DNA of 64,000 bases from Clostridiales bacterium (GCA_019424245.1 JAHYZV010000009.1:1-64000), one strand, 5' to 3'; numbered from the stretch's first letter, positions 24,676 to 35,158 are shown. Numbers and translations are program-made. Notes: generated from the letters alone by a model not told the origin.

Positions 24676-26067
24676 ATGGCAGAGAATAATATTGGTAAGA
24701 TTACTCAGATTATCGGTGCTGTAATTGATATTAAATTCACAGAAGGTAATCTGCCAGAAATCAATTCAGCCATCAACATAAAGACCAATGACGGCGGCAG
24801 GCTTGTTGTGGAAGTTGCACAGCATCTTGGAGACGACACGGTAAGATGTATCGCCCTTGGACCAACAGATGGTCTTGTTAGAGGTATGGATGCAGAAGCT
24901 ACAGGTGCTCCTATATCAGTACCAGTTGGCGAGCAGACACTTGGAAGAATGTTTAACGTATTAGGAGAGCCTATAGATAATAAGCCAGCTCCAGAAGTAG
25001 AGCATATGCCTATTCATAGAAAGGCTCCTTCATTCGTTGAGCAGGCTACTAATACAGAGATGTTAGAGACAGGTATCAAGGTAGTAGATTTACTCTGCCC
25101 TTATCAGAAGGGTGGAAAGATCGGACTTTTCGGTGGTGCCGGTGTAGGTAAGACAGTTCTTATACAGGAACTTATACGTAATATTGCTACTGAGCATGGT
25201 GGATATTCAGTATTCACTGGTGTTGGTGAGCGTACAAGAGAGGGTAATGACCTTTATCACGAAATGATGGATTCAGGAGTTATCGAGAAGACAACCATGG
25301 TATTCGGTCAGATGAATGAACCACCTGGAGCAAGAATGAGAGTTGGTCTTACAGGACTTACTATGGCTGAGTACTTCAGAGATAAGGGTGGAAAGGATGT
25401 ACTTCTTTTCATCGATAATATCTACAGATTTACCCAGGCTGGTTCAGAGGTTTCAGCGCTTCTTGGACGTATGCCTTCAGCCGTAGGTTATCAGCCAACT
25501 CTTCAGACAGAGATGGGTGCTCTTCAGGAGCGTATCACATCAACAAAGAATGGTTCTATCACATCAGTCCAGGCTGTATATGTACCTGCGGATGACCTTA
25601 CTGACCCAGCGCCAGCAACAACATTCGCACATCTTGATGCAACTACAGTTCTTTCACGTTCTATAGTTGAGCTTGGTATATATCCAGCTGTAGATCCACT
25701 TGAATCTACATCAAGAATTCTTGATCCAAGAATCGTTGGTGAAGAACATTATAAGGTAGCAAGATCAGTTCAGGAGATATTACAGAAGTATAAGGAACTC
25801 CAGGATATCATTGCTATTCTTGGTATGGATGAACTTTCAGAGGAAGATAAGATGGTTGTATCAAGAGCAAGAAAGGTACAGAGATTCCTTTCACAGCCAT
25901 TCTTCGTAGCTGGACAGTTTACAGGACTTGAAGGACGTTATGTACCTATAAGTGAGACAATTCAGGGCTTCAAGGAAATCATTGAAGGTAAGTATGATGA
26001 TATCCCAGAAAGTTATTTCCTTAACTGCGGCAGTATCGACGATGTACTTGCAAAGGTATCAAAGTAG
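24676..26067 (+). CDS. atpD: F1Fo ATP synthase subunit beta
   Basis: 463 aa from ATG 24676 (GGAGG ahead). It holds the catalytic Walker A loop GGAGVGKT (153-160), GERTREGNDLYHEM and the DELSEED-type lever, here MDELSEEDKMVV. The SALLGRMPSAVGYQPTL segment is typical. One spot reads FIDNIYRFTQAG where most homologues have FIDNIFRFTQAG. It carries the three catalytic sites of ATP synthase. Confidence 0.97.
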   Translation: MAENNIGKITQIIGAVIDIKFTEGNLPEINSAINIKTNDGGRLVVEVAQHLGDDTVRCIALGPTDGLVRGMDAEATGAPISVPVGEQTLGRMFNVLGEPIDNKPAPEVEHMPIHRKAPSFVEQATNTEMLETGIKVVDLLCPYQKGGKIGLFGGAGVGKTVLIQELIRNIATEHGGYSVFTGVGERTREGNDLYHEMMDSGVIEKTTMVFGQMNEPPGARMRVGLTGLTMAEYFRDKGGKDVLLFIDNIYRFTQAGSEVSALLGRMPSAVGYQPTLQTEMGALQERITSTKNGSITSVQAVYVPADDLTDPAPATTFAHLDATTVLSRSIVELGIYPAVDPLESTSRILDPRIVGEEHYKVARSVQEILQKYKELQDIIAILGMDELSEEDKMVVSRARKVQRFLSQPFFVAGQFTGLEGRYVPISETIQGFKEIIEGKYDDIPESYFLNCGSIDDVLAKVSK

Positions 26068-26119
26068 AAGATAAGCAATAAAGATTGTAAACTCAGGTAT
26101 CTTGATAAGGAGAATTGAT

Positions 26120-26518
26120 ATGGCAGATACAATGAAGCTTTTAGTAAATACACCCGAAAGAGTGTTTTACAATGATGACGTCACATTTGTTGAGCTGTGC
26201 ACAAGTGAGGGTGAAATAGGTGTATATCCTAACCATGTACCGCTTACAGCTGTGCTTGTTCCATGTGTGTTAACAATTCATAAGGATGGCGAAGTAAAGA
26301 AGGCTGCTGTTCATGGTGGAATAGTAGAGATACTAAAAGACCGTGTTACAGTACTTGCAGAAATAGCAGAGTGGCCGGATGAAATCGATGTTAATCGTGC
26401 CAATGAAGCAAAGGTAAGAGCGGAAAGAAGACTTGCTGCAAAGGAAGGTAATCTTGATGTCCACAGAGCAGAGCTTGCTCTTAGAAGATCCCTTGCAAGA
26501 CTTGGAGCAGTTGATTAA
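26120..26518 (+). CDS. atpC: F1Fo ATP synthase subunit epsilon
   Basis: 132 aa from ATG 26120 (AAGGAG ahead). The N-terminal beta sandwich (about 1-85; EGEIGVYPNHVPLTAVL) is followed by a two-helix C-terminal domain (EAKVRAERRLAAKE, ALRRSLARL) that can brake ATP hydrolysis. It closes the canonical atpBEFHAGDC series. Confidence 0.95.
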   Translation: MADTMKLLVNTPERVFYNDDVTFVELCTSEGEIGVYPNHVPLTAVLVPCVLTIHKDGEVKKAAVHGGIVEILKDRVTVLAEIAEWPDEIDVNRANEAKVRAERRLAAKEGNLDVHRAELALRRSLARLGAVD

Positions 26519-26637
26519 TAATGAAGTATTATAGTCAGTTGTTATGCTAAAGACTAAAATACATCATGAGTATATACCTTCCATTAACTGGTAATAATAT
26601 CAGAGAATATTATTATTGGTTGATGGGAGGTTTTTAT

Positions 26638-27420
26638 ATGTATAAGAGTATATTGCTTAAAGACAAATATGTGAAAAGATATAGTTTTCAGAGGCTTAGT
26701 ATTATACTGGCAATAGTTTTATGGATATTTACAGCTGTGCGTGTGTTTTCACCTGGAATAGTAAGGGCGGTATCAGTTAACAGCAGAAAGGATATGGTGA
26801 GCATATTCTGCAATAATGTTTACAGGGATGTTTCATCAGAGCTTACTGCTTATGGGGTGATAACTGAAAGCTACCTGTCAGATGATGCTAAAACAATGCT
26901 TCTTACGGATATAGCAGAAGATATAGGGCTTAATGCATATAAAATAGTGAAGCATGCAAATGAAGAAGATGATTCATATGCATTGATACAGGACTCAGTT
27001 TATGGGGATGTGGATATAAGGATATTATCAAGCCAGAATAAGTATTATCTTGCCATAGATATAAAGCTTGATAAGGGAATAGAAGGTACAGAGCAGTATA
27101 AAAAAATAGTGGAAACAGTATGTGAGGAATATGGCATAGATTGCGTTGTTAATGTATGCCTTAAGGGAGCAGTAGATGGCAGAATAGATATAACAGATAG
27201 GAAAAATCTGTGTAATGAGTTGTTAAAACAGCTTAAAGCAAAGGAAATACAGTCAAGAAAGACCATGGATATGTTTGTGGTATATGCATATGACAGAAGT
27301 GAAAAAGACTATGTCATGCTTGGTAAGAAAAAAATAAATGTAAATATATCAATGGAATATGATGAGACAGAGGATAAAACGATAGTGTACATGGCTTCAC
27401 CGGTATATATTGGAAAATAG
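26638..27420 (+). CDS. YwmB-like (TATA-box-binding-like fold) secreted protein
   Basis: 260 aa from ATG 26638, preceded by GGGAGG. One N-terminal membrane segment or signal (about 21-40) is followed by an exported region. Its position right after atpC and its size and makeup match YwmB (DUF1779), which follows the atp operon in Bacillus and many clostridia. The repeated alpha/beta pattern (AYGVITESYLSDDAKTMLL; KYYLAIDIKL) fits. The family's function is not known. I assign this mainly on context, so a distant unrelated protein is possible. Confidence 0.6.
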   Translation: MYKSILLKDKYVKRYSFQRLSIILAIVLWIFTAVRVFSPGIVRAVSVNSRKDMVSIFCNNVYRDVSSELTAYGVITESYLSDDAKTMLLTDIAEDIGLNAYKIVKHANEEDDSYALIQDSVYGDVDIRILSSQNKYYLAIDIKLDKGIEGTEQYKKIVETVCEEYGIDCVVNVCLKGAVDGRIDITDRKNLCNELLKQLKAKEIQSRKTMDMFVVYAYDRSEKDYVMLGKKKINVNISMEYDETEDKTIVYMASPVYIGK

Positions 27421-27584
27421 ATTTTAAAAGATTATTAAAACGGATATTATTACTTGTGTAAATAACACAAAGAGATTAAAATGATGTAAGGATTGCCAGA
27501 AGCGATAGCTTACTCTTCATTGTATAATGGAGGGACTAAAATAAGTTCTGGCAGTTATGCCATATAAGAAAAGGAAGAAAGCTT

Positions 27585-28727
27585 GTGAATATAAAAGAAT
27601 TACTTGATATATGTATAGATAAAAACCTTATAGATATGACTATAAGCAGCAGAAAACTAAAAGATGAAACAAAAGCACAGAAGGTAAAGATAAGGCCGGT
27701 TATTATTAAAGATACATTGGAGTATCAGGTATCTGAGTTTGTTGGAAGAAAGGTGCTGCATACTAATTATACACAGAAAGATGTTAAGAAGCGTATAGAA
27801 AAGTATATGGAAGAAGAGTTTAAGCAGGCGCAGATAACTAGAACAGATTCATTGGCAACTATTCTTTCAAGCAAAAGTGGAACATGTACATGTAAGTATA
27901 AGAAGGCAAAGGAAATAAAGGCACAAAAGGAGTTAAGCCATAACAGAACCAAAAAATATATAATCCAGGAAGGCACACCTGTAGGCTTTATGATAGACCT
28001 TGGGGTTATGACACCTGATGGCAGGATAGTAAGAACACGCTATGATAAGTTCAGGCAGATTAACCGGTTTCTTGAGTTTATAGAAGACATACTTCCAAGA
28101 CTGGATAAGGATAAAGAACAGACTATAATAGATTTCGGATGTGGTAAGTCGTATCTTACATTTGCAATGTATTATTATCTGAAGGAACTCAAGGGTTATA
28201 ATATAAGGGTAATAGGTCTTGATCTTAAAGAAGATGTCATAGAACATTGCAATGAGTTAAGAACAAAATATGGATATGACAGACTGGATTTTTATGTTGG
28301 TGACATAGCAACATATAAGGATGTTGACAGTGTAGATATGGTAGTGACACTTCATGCATGTGATACAGCAACAGATTATGCGCTTGCAAAGGCTGTAGCA
28401 TGGGGAGCGAAGGTTATACTGTCTGTACCATGCTGTCAGCATGAGGCTAACAGGACTATAAGCAGTACGCTTCTGTCGCCAGTTATGGATTATGGTATAC
28501 TTAAAGAAAGAATGTCTGCAATAATAACCGATGCAGCACGTGCCAATATGTTAAAGGCGAGAGGTTATGATACTCAGATTTTGGAATTTATTGATATGGA
28601 ACACACTCCTAAGAATCTGCTTATAAGAGCTGTAAAAACAGGAAAAACAGATGAAAAAGCAGAAAAACAGGCAGAGGATATGCAGAAGGCGCTAGGTATA
28701 GAGCTGACTATTTCAAAGCTGTTATAA
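27585..28727 (+). CDS. Class I SAM-dependent methyltransferase (METTL25-like)
   Basis: 380 aa, GTG start at 27585 with AAGGAAG ahead. The SAM-binding motif is IIDFGCGKSYLTFAMYYYL (about 182-200), followed by motif II VIGLDLKED. A proline-cysteine motif VPCCQHE occurs near 285. The N-terminal 130 residues are basic and may bind RNA. This matches Methyltransf_32 proteins related to METTL25/RRNAD1. The substrate is unknown, and an RNA or ribosomal target is a guess. An inverted repeat TGCCAGAA / TTCTGGCA lies upstream (27494, 27546). Confidence 0.8.
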   Translation: MNIKELLDICIDKNLIDMTISSRKLKDETKAQKVKIRPVIIKDTLEYQVSEFVGRKVLHTNYTQKDVKKRIEKYMEEEFKQAQITRTDSLATILSSKSGTCTCKYKKAKEIKAQKELSHNRTKKYIIQEGTPVGFMIDLGVMTPDGRIVRTRYDKFRQINRFLEFIEDILPRLDKDKEQTIIDFGCGKSYLTFAMYYYLKELKGYNIRVIGLDLKEDVIEHCNELRTKYGYDRLDFYVGDIATYKDVDSVDMVVTLHACDTATDYALAKAVAWGAKVILSVPCCQHEANRTISSTLLSPVMDYGILKERMSAIITDAARANMLKARGYDTQILEFIDMEHTPKNLLIRAVKTGKTDEKAEKQAEDMQKALGIELTISKLL

Positions 28728-28779
28728 AGAGTTATGAGTGAAATGTTAAATCTGTAAAATAACAGGAATGGAGAGAATA

Positions 28780-31317
28780 ATGAGAAGAACTGATAAAAGG
28801 TCCAGCTCCAAATATATTTTTTTAGGCGTATTGTTTATTGCGACTATGGTTGTTACATTTTTATCTATGGGACTTGAGACGGTTACACCATCGGCAACGA
28901 CTATGACGGAGGCTACATTACCAGTCATATCAATGCTGACAGATGAAGGAACGGAATTTAATCCACTTCATGGATATACAGCAGCTATTAATCAGGCACT
29001 TACTAATGACAGCCTTACACCGATAGCACAGAACAGAAAGCTTGATATAGTAATATATAGCTATGGGGCAGATGTGCAGGAGGTTTCATACAAAGTAAGA
29101 AGCCTGTCGGATAATTCGCTTATTGAGAATACTAAGGTAAATACACTTAACAGAGATGACAATAAAATAACAGCAACTCTTGGAATAAAGAATCTTATAG
29201 ATGATAATGTACAGTATGCACTTGAGATAATGATAAAAACATCAGCACATGATGAAATATATTATTATACAAGAATAGTTACAGGAGAGAATTATGAGCT
29301 GGATAAGAAGTTTGAGTTTGTAAAATATTTTAATGCATGCACATTAAATCCAGGCAGACTGAATGAAATCCAGAAGTATCTTGAAACATTATCAAGTGGC
29401 AACAACAGTAACTATGGTAAGGTAAATATTAACAGTTCGTTATCACAGGTTGGCTGGGGAGAAATAACACCATATATAGAAAGCCAGCTTGTACCTAAAG
29501 TTAAGGAAATAAGCAAGGATGTTGCTATTATAACTTTAAACTATAGGGCAGGTGCGGTTAACGAATATGATTCTTATGATTCATATAATGTTTATGAGTA
29601 CTATAGAATAAGGCAGACTAATTCAGGATTTTATCTGCTTAACTATGAAAGGGAAGCAAACCAGATATTTGATGGAAAGAACGATCTTACATCGGCTGGA
29701 AAGATTAATCTTGGAATACAATCATCATCAACAGCAGAGTATGCTTCAGATGAAAAGGCAAAATATGCATATTATGTAAATGAGGGTTCATTATGGTGCT
29801 TCAATACAGATGATAATATATATACGAGAGTTTTCTCTTTTAATACAGACGAAACAGATGGTATACGTGAGAATTATAATGAACATGGCATAAAAATACT
29901 AAATGTACAGGATAGTGGTGACTGCAGCTTTTTGGTATATGGATATATGAACAGAGGTGAACATGAAGGTGAATCAGGTGTTTCGCTCTGCAGATATTCA
30001 TATATAGATAATAAGGTTGAAGAAAGATTATATATTCCAGTTGATATACCATATGATATATTATCGCAGAATATAGGAAACATAGCTTATCTTGCAGACG
30101 AGAATACATTTTATATACTTATGGATGACTCACTGTATTGTATCGATCTTATAAGCAAAGAGGTTATGACAGTTGTATCAGATCTTGTAGATGGAACATA
30201 TGCGGTATCTGAGGATGGAAGCTCTATAGCATACAGCATTAACGGTAAGCTATATGGAACTGAAAGTATAAGAGTATTCAACATGTCAGATGATAGTGAA
30301 CACATAATACAGGCTGATGATGGCGACTATATAAAATGTCTGGGATATATCAATAATGATTTTATATATGGTGTGGCACATAAGGATGACATTATAATAA
30401 AAGATGACGGAAACAGAACATTTGCAATGTATAAAGTATGTATCATGAATTCTTCATATGAGATTATAAAAGAGTATGAGGAAAACGGTATATATGTAAG
30501 TGATGCAAGTGTTTCAGATATGCGTATCAATCTTACAAGAATAGTGAAGTCTGGTTCAGGATATGAAGGAACAAGTATAGATCAGCTTATCAATAAAGAT
30601 GAGAATGTAAAAACAGACGGACTGGCGTTAGATTCTGTAGTGAGTGATAACAGAAAGCAGGAGCTGGCAATAAAGCTTACAAAAGCTTTGTCATCAACAA
30701 CTGTACAGTTCAGGACTTCTTCTGATGTTGTATACAGAGAGGATGCAGTTCTTGAACTGGCAAAAGAATTCAAGGGTGATGGAAGGTATTATGTATATGG
30801 ATATGGTAAGTTTCAGAACAGTACGACGGATATATCCAAAGCTATAGCCCTTGCGTATGATACCTATGGCTCAGTAGCGGATTATAACGCTAATACAATA
30901 TGGAAAAGATATAAAAATACTACAGGAGAACTTAAGGGATTATCATTATCAGGACAGTCATCTGGCGCACTGGCCAGCGCATTGCAGGCAGTTGCTGCAT
31001 ATGCCGGAGGACAGTCAGATATATCGGAAGCTCTTAAGACAAAGACAGCAGATGAAGTGCTTAGCAGTATACCAGGAGTAAGCGGAATAAGTATTAAGGG
31101 AGTATCTATAGACAAAATGCTTAATTTCATTGATAATGGATGCCCGGTTATAGGAAAAAGTGGGAATGATTCATATGTTATAATAACGGCATATGATTCT
31201 AAGAATGTGACTTATACGGATGCAGCATCAGGTATGAGTCAGACAGTTTCCTTAACAGATGCAAATAAGTTATTTACACAATGGGAAAATGTATTTGTAA
31301 CATATTACAAGAATTAA
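28780..31317 (+). CDS. Large membrane-anchored extracellular protein with propeller-like middle and degenerate C39-like end
   Basis: 845 aa from ATG 28780 (GGAGA ahead). One membrane segment near the start (about 11-31). The middle (about 330-610) holds repeated short strands such as VYEYYRIRQ, ILNVQDSGDCSFLVYG and YAVSEDGSSIAYSINGKLYG, like beta-propeller blades. The end (about 655-845) resembles a C39-type peptidase fold: SGQSSGALASALQAVAAYAG in the place of the cysteine helix, NGCPVIGKSGNDSYVIITAYD in the place of the GHxVVxxGYD strand. The cysteine and histidine are both missing, so it is probably not a protease. The gene is tightly upstream of a class A PBP, hinting at a cell-wall role. 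Confidence 0.65.
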   Translation: MRRTDKRSSSKYIFLGVLFIATMVVTFLSMGLETVTPSATTMTEATLPVISMLTDEGTEFNPLHGYTAAINQALTNDSLTPIAQNRKLDIVIYSYGADVQEVSYKVRSLSDNSLIENTKVNTLNRDDNKITATLGIKNLIDDNVQYALEIMIKTSAHDEIYYYTRIVTGENYELDKKFEFVKYFNACTLNPGRLNEIQKYLETLSSGNNSNYGKVNINSSLSQVGWGEITPYIESQLVPKVKEISKDVAIITLNYRAGAVNEYDSYDSYNVYEYYRIRQTNSGFYLLNYEREANQIFDGKNDLTSAGKINLGIQSSSTAEYASDEKAKYAYYVNEGSLWCFNTDDNIYTRVFSFNTDETDGIRENYNEHGIKILNVQDSGDCSFLVYGYMNRGEHEGESGVSLCRYSYIDNKVEERLYIPVDIPYDILSQNIGNIAYLADENTFYILMDDSLYCIDLISKEVMTVVSDLVDGTYAVSEDGSSIAYSINGKLYGTESIRVFNMSDDSEHIIQADDGDYIKCLGYINNDFIYGVAHKDDIIIKDDGNRTFAMYKVCIMNSSYEIIKEYEENGIYVSDASVSDMRINLTRIVKSGSGYEGTSIDQLINKDENVKTDGLALDSVVSDNRKQELAIKLTKALSSTTVQFRTSSDVVYREDAVLELAKEFKGDGRYYVYGYGKFQNSTTDISKAIALAYDTYGSVADYNANTIWKRYKNTTGELKGLSLSGQSSGALASALQAVAAYAGGQSDISEALKTKTADEVLSSIPGVSGISIKGVSIDKMLNFIDNGCPVIGKSGNDSYVIITAYDSKNVTYTDAASGMSQTVSLTDANKLFTQWENVFVTYYKN

Positions 31318-31330
31318 AGAGGATATGTAT

Positions 31331-33592
31331 ATGGCGAATTCATCAGAAAGCAGAACTTCACAGAAAAGAAACGCACAAGTTAAAAAACCTGTACGAATTA
31401 ATTCAAAAAAACGCAGGAGACGCAGAATAATAAAAAGAATAGTAATAGCAATTATAGTTGTGTTACTGGCTGGTGCAGGTATATATGCAGGACCAAAGCT
31501 TGTAAAGATAGCTAAGCTTGCAGCAGATGCAAAGCAGATGGCAGATGAGAGTAGTGTTGATATTTTTAAGAATGGAAAGACAACAGTTATATATGATAAG
31601 AATGGTGACCAGCTTTGTACCATGAAAGCATCAAAGGATATGTATTATATAGATTATGATAACATACCAGCTACGCTTGCAGATTCGTTTGTTGTTATGG
31701 AGGACAGGGATTTTTATAATCATTCAGGTATTGATATTAAAGCGATTATACGAGCGCTGATAGCAAACCGTAAAAGTGATACTATAGTCCAGGGAGCCAG
31801 CACAATAACACAGCAGGTTGCCAAGAATGTTTTTCTGACACAGGAAGTAACGTGGGATAGAAAGATCAAGGAGATATTCCTTGCATGGGGGCTTGAAAAG
31901 AAATACTCAAAGGAGCAGATACTTGAGTTCTATCTTAACAACATATATTTCAGTAACGGATATTATGGTGTAGAAGCAGCAGCTAAAGGATATTTTGGAA
32001 AATCAGCTTCGGAGCTTTCAGTATCGGAACAGGCATTTATAGCAGCAATACCAAACAATCCGACTAAGTACAATCCGCTGACAAACTATGATGCTACGCT
32101 TACAAGAAGGAATCTTATACTTAAAGAGTTATATAATGCAGATTATATAGATTCGATGACATATAACACAGCGCTTGATGAAGAGATAACTGTATCTGGC
32201 TCAGGAGAAAAGGTATCAACGAAGAATAATTCTGTAGAAACATATGCAAGACATTGTGCTACAGAAGAAATGATGAAGTACTGTGGATTCGTTATGAGAA
32301 ACAACTTTAATTCCGAAGATGAATATAATGAATATGAAGAACTTTACCAGAAATATTATTCAACATGCCAGCAGATGCTTCTTGGCGGTGGATATACTGT
32401 GTATACAAGTATAGATCCAGAGGCACAGGAGGCACTTCAGGATTCGATAGATAAAAACCTTGCTTCATATAAAACATTATCGGATGATGGTGTATATGAA
32501 TTTCAGGGAGCCGCAACATGTATAGATAACAGTACTGGTAATGTTGTTGCAATAGTTGGCTCACGAAGCCAGGAGCTTGATGGATATACACTTAACAGGG
32601 CATATCAGAGCTACAGACAGCCAGGAAGCTCAATAAAACCAATAGTTGTTTATACACCATATTTACAGCAGGGAAATACACCGGATACTATAGTTACTGA
32701 TGAAAGGATAGATGGTGGACCTAATAATGCTGACGGCTCATATGCAGGACAGATGACACTAAGAACTGCTGTCATGAAGTCGAAGAACACAGTAGCATGG
32801 AAAATATACAGAGACGACATTACGCCTAAGATGGGTATAGGTTTCCTGCTTAATATGGGATTCCATAAGGTATGGATGGATAAGAACACCAACGCAGTTG
32901 CACTTGGAGGCTTCACATATGGTGTTTCGACAGAAGAAATGGCAGGTGCATATGCCACTATAGCAAATGATGGAATGTTCCGGCAGCCTACGTGTGTTAC
33001 AAAGATAACTAACACATCTGGAAGGACGATAGTAGATACATCCGGAAGAGAAGTGAGGGTATATGATACTAATTCATGCCGCCTTATGACAGATATGTTA
33101 AGATCCGTAGTTACTGGAGGTACAGGTGTTGGTGCAGAACCATCAGATGCTATTGTAGCTGGTAAAACAGGAACGACTAATAGTAACAAGGATGCATACT
33201 TCTGTGGATATAGCCAGTATTATACTATGGCTGTATGGACAGGTTACGATTATCCTAAGACACAGAGTTCTGTAAAGACACTTAGCATATTCAGGGATTT
33301 TATGGAAGTGATCCATAAAGGAAAGGAGAAGGTTGAGTTTAAGACTGCCTCTAACGTGATAACAAAGCAGACAGAAACACAACCGGAAACAACAACGTCA
33401 GAAGAGCAGGAAACATCTACCAAGCAGGAAACAACAAGCAGGGTTCAGGCAACAACGAAAGAACAGATACAAAAGACAACAGCAGATAATACATCCACCT
33501 CTACAAAGGCAACAGAAAAAACAACGGAAAATAAGACAAAGCATACAGGAGAGTGGGATGCACCGACGCAGACGGATAAAGTTATAGAGTAA
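31331..33592 (+). CDS. pbpA: Class A penicillin-binding protein
   Basis: 753 aa from ATG 31331 (GAGGA seven bases ahead). A basic cytoplasmic start and a single membrane segment (about 37-58) come first. The glycosyltransferase domain has VVMEDRDFYNHSGID, GASTITQQVAKN and EKKYSKEQILEFYLNNIYF. The transpeptidase has SxxK in PGSSIKP (near 433), SKN in MKSKNTVA and KTGT (near 611). A tail of about 75 residues rich in Thr, Gln, Glu and Lys follows. It polymerises and crosslinks peptidoglycan outside the membrane. The symbol pbpA is used loosely for the family. Confidence 0.93.
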   Translation: MANSSESRTSQKRNAQVKKPVRINSKKRRRRRIIKRIVIAIIVVLLAGAGIYAGPKLVKIAKLAADAKQMADESSVDIFKNGKTTVIYDKNGDQLCTMKASKDMYYIDYDNIPATLADSFVVMEDRDFYNHSGIDIKAIIRALIANRKSDTIVQGASTITQQVAKNVFLTQEVTWDRKIKEIFLAWGLEKKYSKEQILEFYLNNIYFSNGYYGVEAAAKGYFGKSASELSVSEQAFIAAIPNNPTKYNPLTNYDATLTRRNLILKELYNADYIDSMTYNTALDEEITVSGSGEKVSTKNNSVETYARHCATEEMMKYCGFVMRNNFNSEDEYNEYEELYQKYYSTCQQMLLGGGYTVYTSIDPEAQEALQDSIDKNLASYKTLSDDGVYEFQGAATCIDNSTGNVVAIVGSRSQELDGYTLNRAYQSYRQPGSSIKPIVVYTPYLQQGNTPDTIVTDERIDGGPNNADGSYAGQMTLRTAVMKSKNTVAWKIYRDDITPKMGIGFLLNMGFHKVWMDKNTNAVALGGFTYGVSTEEMAGAYATIANDGMFRQPTCVTKITNTSGRTIVDTSGREVRVYDTNSCRLMTDMLRSVVTGGTGVGAEPSDAIVAGKTGTTNSNKDAYFCGYSQYYTMAVWTGYDYPKTQSSVKTLSIFRDFMEVIHKGKEKVEFKTASNVITKQTETQPETTTSEEQETSTKQETTSRVQATTKEQIQKTTADNTSTSTKATEKTTENKTKHTGEWDAPTQTDKVIE

Positions 33593-33673
33593 AGCTGCAT
33601 GCTGTATTGAAGATTTTTATATTAAGTTACTTATGTAAGATATTAAAATGTAAGATGCTAAAAAGTAATATGT

Positions 33674-33722
33674 AAAAAAGCTGCTGTGACATTGATATAG
33701 TTAATGCCACAGCAGCTTTTTT
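33674..33722 (+). terminator. Terminator after the PBP gene
   Basis: AAAAAAGCTGCTGTG (33674-33688) pairs with CACAGCAGCTTTTTT (33708-33722), with CATT/AATG extending the stem inward. The A and T tracts make it usable from both sides, and the next gene is convergent. Confidence 0.88.
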
Positions 33723-33794
33723 ATATATATCAGTGAGCGGCAAAATTTACTTTTGACACTCACATCATCTTATGATAAATAATATAACGTGAAA

Positions 33795-34247
33795 TTACTT
33801 ATTCTTTTTACCGAAATTCTTGAAAAATCCTTTTTTCTTCTTTTCTTCAACAACTATTTTTCCACCACGTACTGACTTGATACCAGTGATGTATATACCG
33901 CTGACCTCTGCTTTAACTTCAGCCTTAATAGGAATCTGGTCATATACCTTAGGATCAGCCATAAGAGTCATAACCTTAGGACCAATCTTTGCCTTTACAA
34001 CAGGTACCTTGCTTCTTTGAAGGTACTTAGGTGTCTGGTCAAGTACGATCTTAGGAAGACCAGCTTCTTTTAATTTCATTTTTTTCTTATCGATGATCAG
34101 CATCGACATAACCTGCTTGGCAGCATCAATCTGTGCCTGATTAGCATCCTGCTTCTTACGAAGCTTGTTACCTACAATAATAAGAGCTACTAAAGCAACA
34201 ACAAGTATTGCAATAATAACCAATAAAACTATCGCCCATACTGGCAT
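33795..34247 (-). CDS. Single-pass membrane protein of unknown function
   Basis: 150 aa from ATG 34247 (GGAGG on the minus strand seven bases ahead). A hydrophobic helix (about 4-26) is followed by a basic region: DKKKMKLKEAGLPKIVLDQTP, then a possible small beta domain (VPVVKAKIGPKVMTLMADPKVYDQIP) and a lysine-rich tail KKKKGFFKNFGKKNK. I do not recognise a family. The orientation would put the basic part in the cytoplasm, where it could touch membrane lipids or nucleic acid. It stands alone, convergent with the PBP gene. Confidence 0.75.
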   Translation of the reverse strand: MPVWAIVLLVIIAILVVALVALIIVGNKLRKKQDANQAQIDAAKQVMSMLIIDKKKMKLKEAGLPKIVLDQTPKYLQRSKVPVVKAKIGPKVMTLMADPKVYDQIPIKAEVKAEVSGIYITGIKSVRGGKIVVEEKKKKGFFKNFGKKNK

Positions 34248-34345
34248 AATTATTTCCTCCTGCATATATATTTCAGTAATTCATTAATAACTTTAGTATT
34301 ATATCACGTAAAAAGAGTGATGAAAAGATATTAAACACTAATATT

Positions 34346-35077
34346 TTATACAAGTTTCTGATTATTGTTATACTTGGTAAGTATAAGTCCGTGTACATAT
34401 TCTGGCACATTCTTCTTATCTTCAGCGGACATCAGAGACATATCAAGAGGTTCGCAGAATTCTATAATAGTGTGAGCTTTTTTAAGAAATGGTGCATGAT
34501 CTTCAAATATAGCAGAAGTGTTGTTCTGCACAACAGGTACTATAAGACAGCCGGATTTTTCAGCAAGCTTAAAGCTTCCAGCATGAAATTCCATTACACC
34601 TTCACCTTTGTTACGTGTCCCCTCAGGGAATATTACAAGAGAGGTACCATTTTTAATATATTCGATACCAGTAAGGATTGACTTAAGTGCAGCTCTTGTA
34701 TTGTTTCTGTCAAGCATAATACATTTTATATTAGCCATCCATCTGCGTAGTATAGGTACCTTTGACATTTCATTTTTTGCAACGTAGGCAGCCCTGCCTT
34801 TAATAAATGTATAAGATATGATTACATCAAAAAATCCACGATGGTTTCCTACAAACAAAACAGGCTTATCAGCTGGTATATTTTCAAGTCCGATGGCGGT
34901 GATGTTTGTTCCGCATATAAGAAGAATAAGTCTGAACATAAATCTTGCTATTGCATCTGAGGCTTTTTCTTTAGCAAGTGGATTCTTTTTGCCGGCAAGC
35001 CACAGTATAGGAAGTGCAAGCAGGCTGAATAAAGCAAATATTAACAAAACAATTATCAGTATGATTAGTCTGATCAT
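34346..35077 (-). CDS. plsC: 1-acyl-sn-glycerol-3-phosphate acyltransferase family protein
   Basis: 243 aa. An N-terminal membrane helix (about 3-28) is followed by the acyltransferase motifs GNHRGFFD (HX4D: His79, Asp84) and FPEGTR. It would acylate lysophosphatidic acid to phosphatidic acid at the inner membrane face. AGGAG precedes the ATG on the minus strand. It is separated from the flanking genes by about 80-100 bases on each side, so it may be transcribed alone or with apbE. Confidence 0.92.
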   Translation of the reverse strand: MIRLIILIIVLLIFALFSLLALPILWLAGKKNPLAKEKASDAIARFMFRLILLICGTNITAIGLENIPADKPVLFVGNHRGFFDVIISYTFIKGRAAYVAKNEMSKVPILRRWMANIKCIMLDRNNTRAALKSILTGIEYIKNGTSLVIFPEGTRNKGEGVMEFHAGSFKLAEKSGCLIVPVVQNNTSAIFEDHAPFLKKAHTIIEFCEPLDMSLMSAEDKKNVPEYVHGLILTKYNNNQKLV

Positions 35078-35158
35078 ATATAACTCCTTTTAATAAAATT
35101 ATCTTTTGATGTTATGATAAAATATCTATAACAAGTATAATACCAATACTTAGCTGTT

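Noticed and set aside
27494..27553. Inverted repeat TGCCAGAA/TTCTGGCA as a terminator before the methyltransferase gene
   Set aside because: The arms are 44 bases apart and no T-tract follows. It may be an operator but nothing supports this further.
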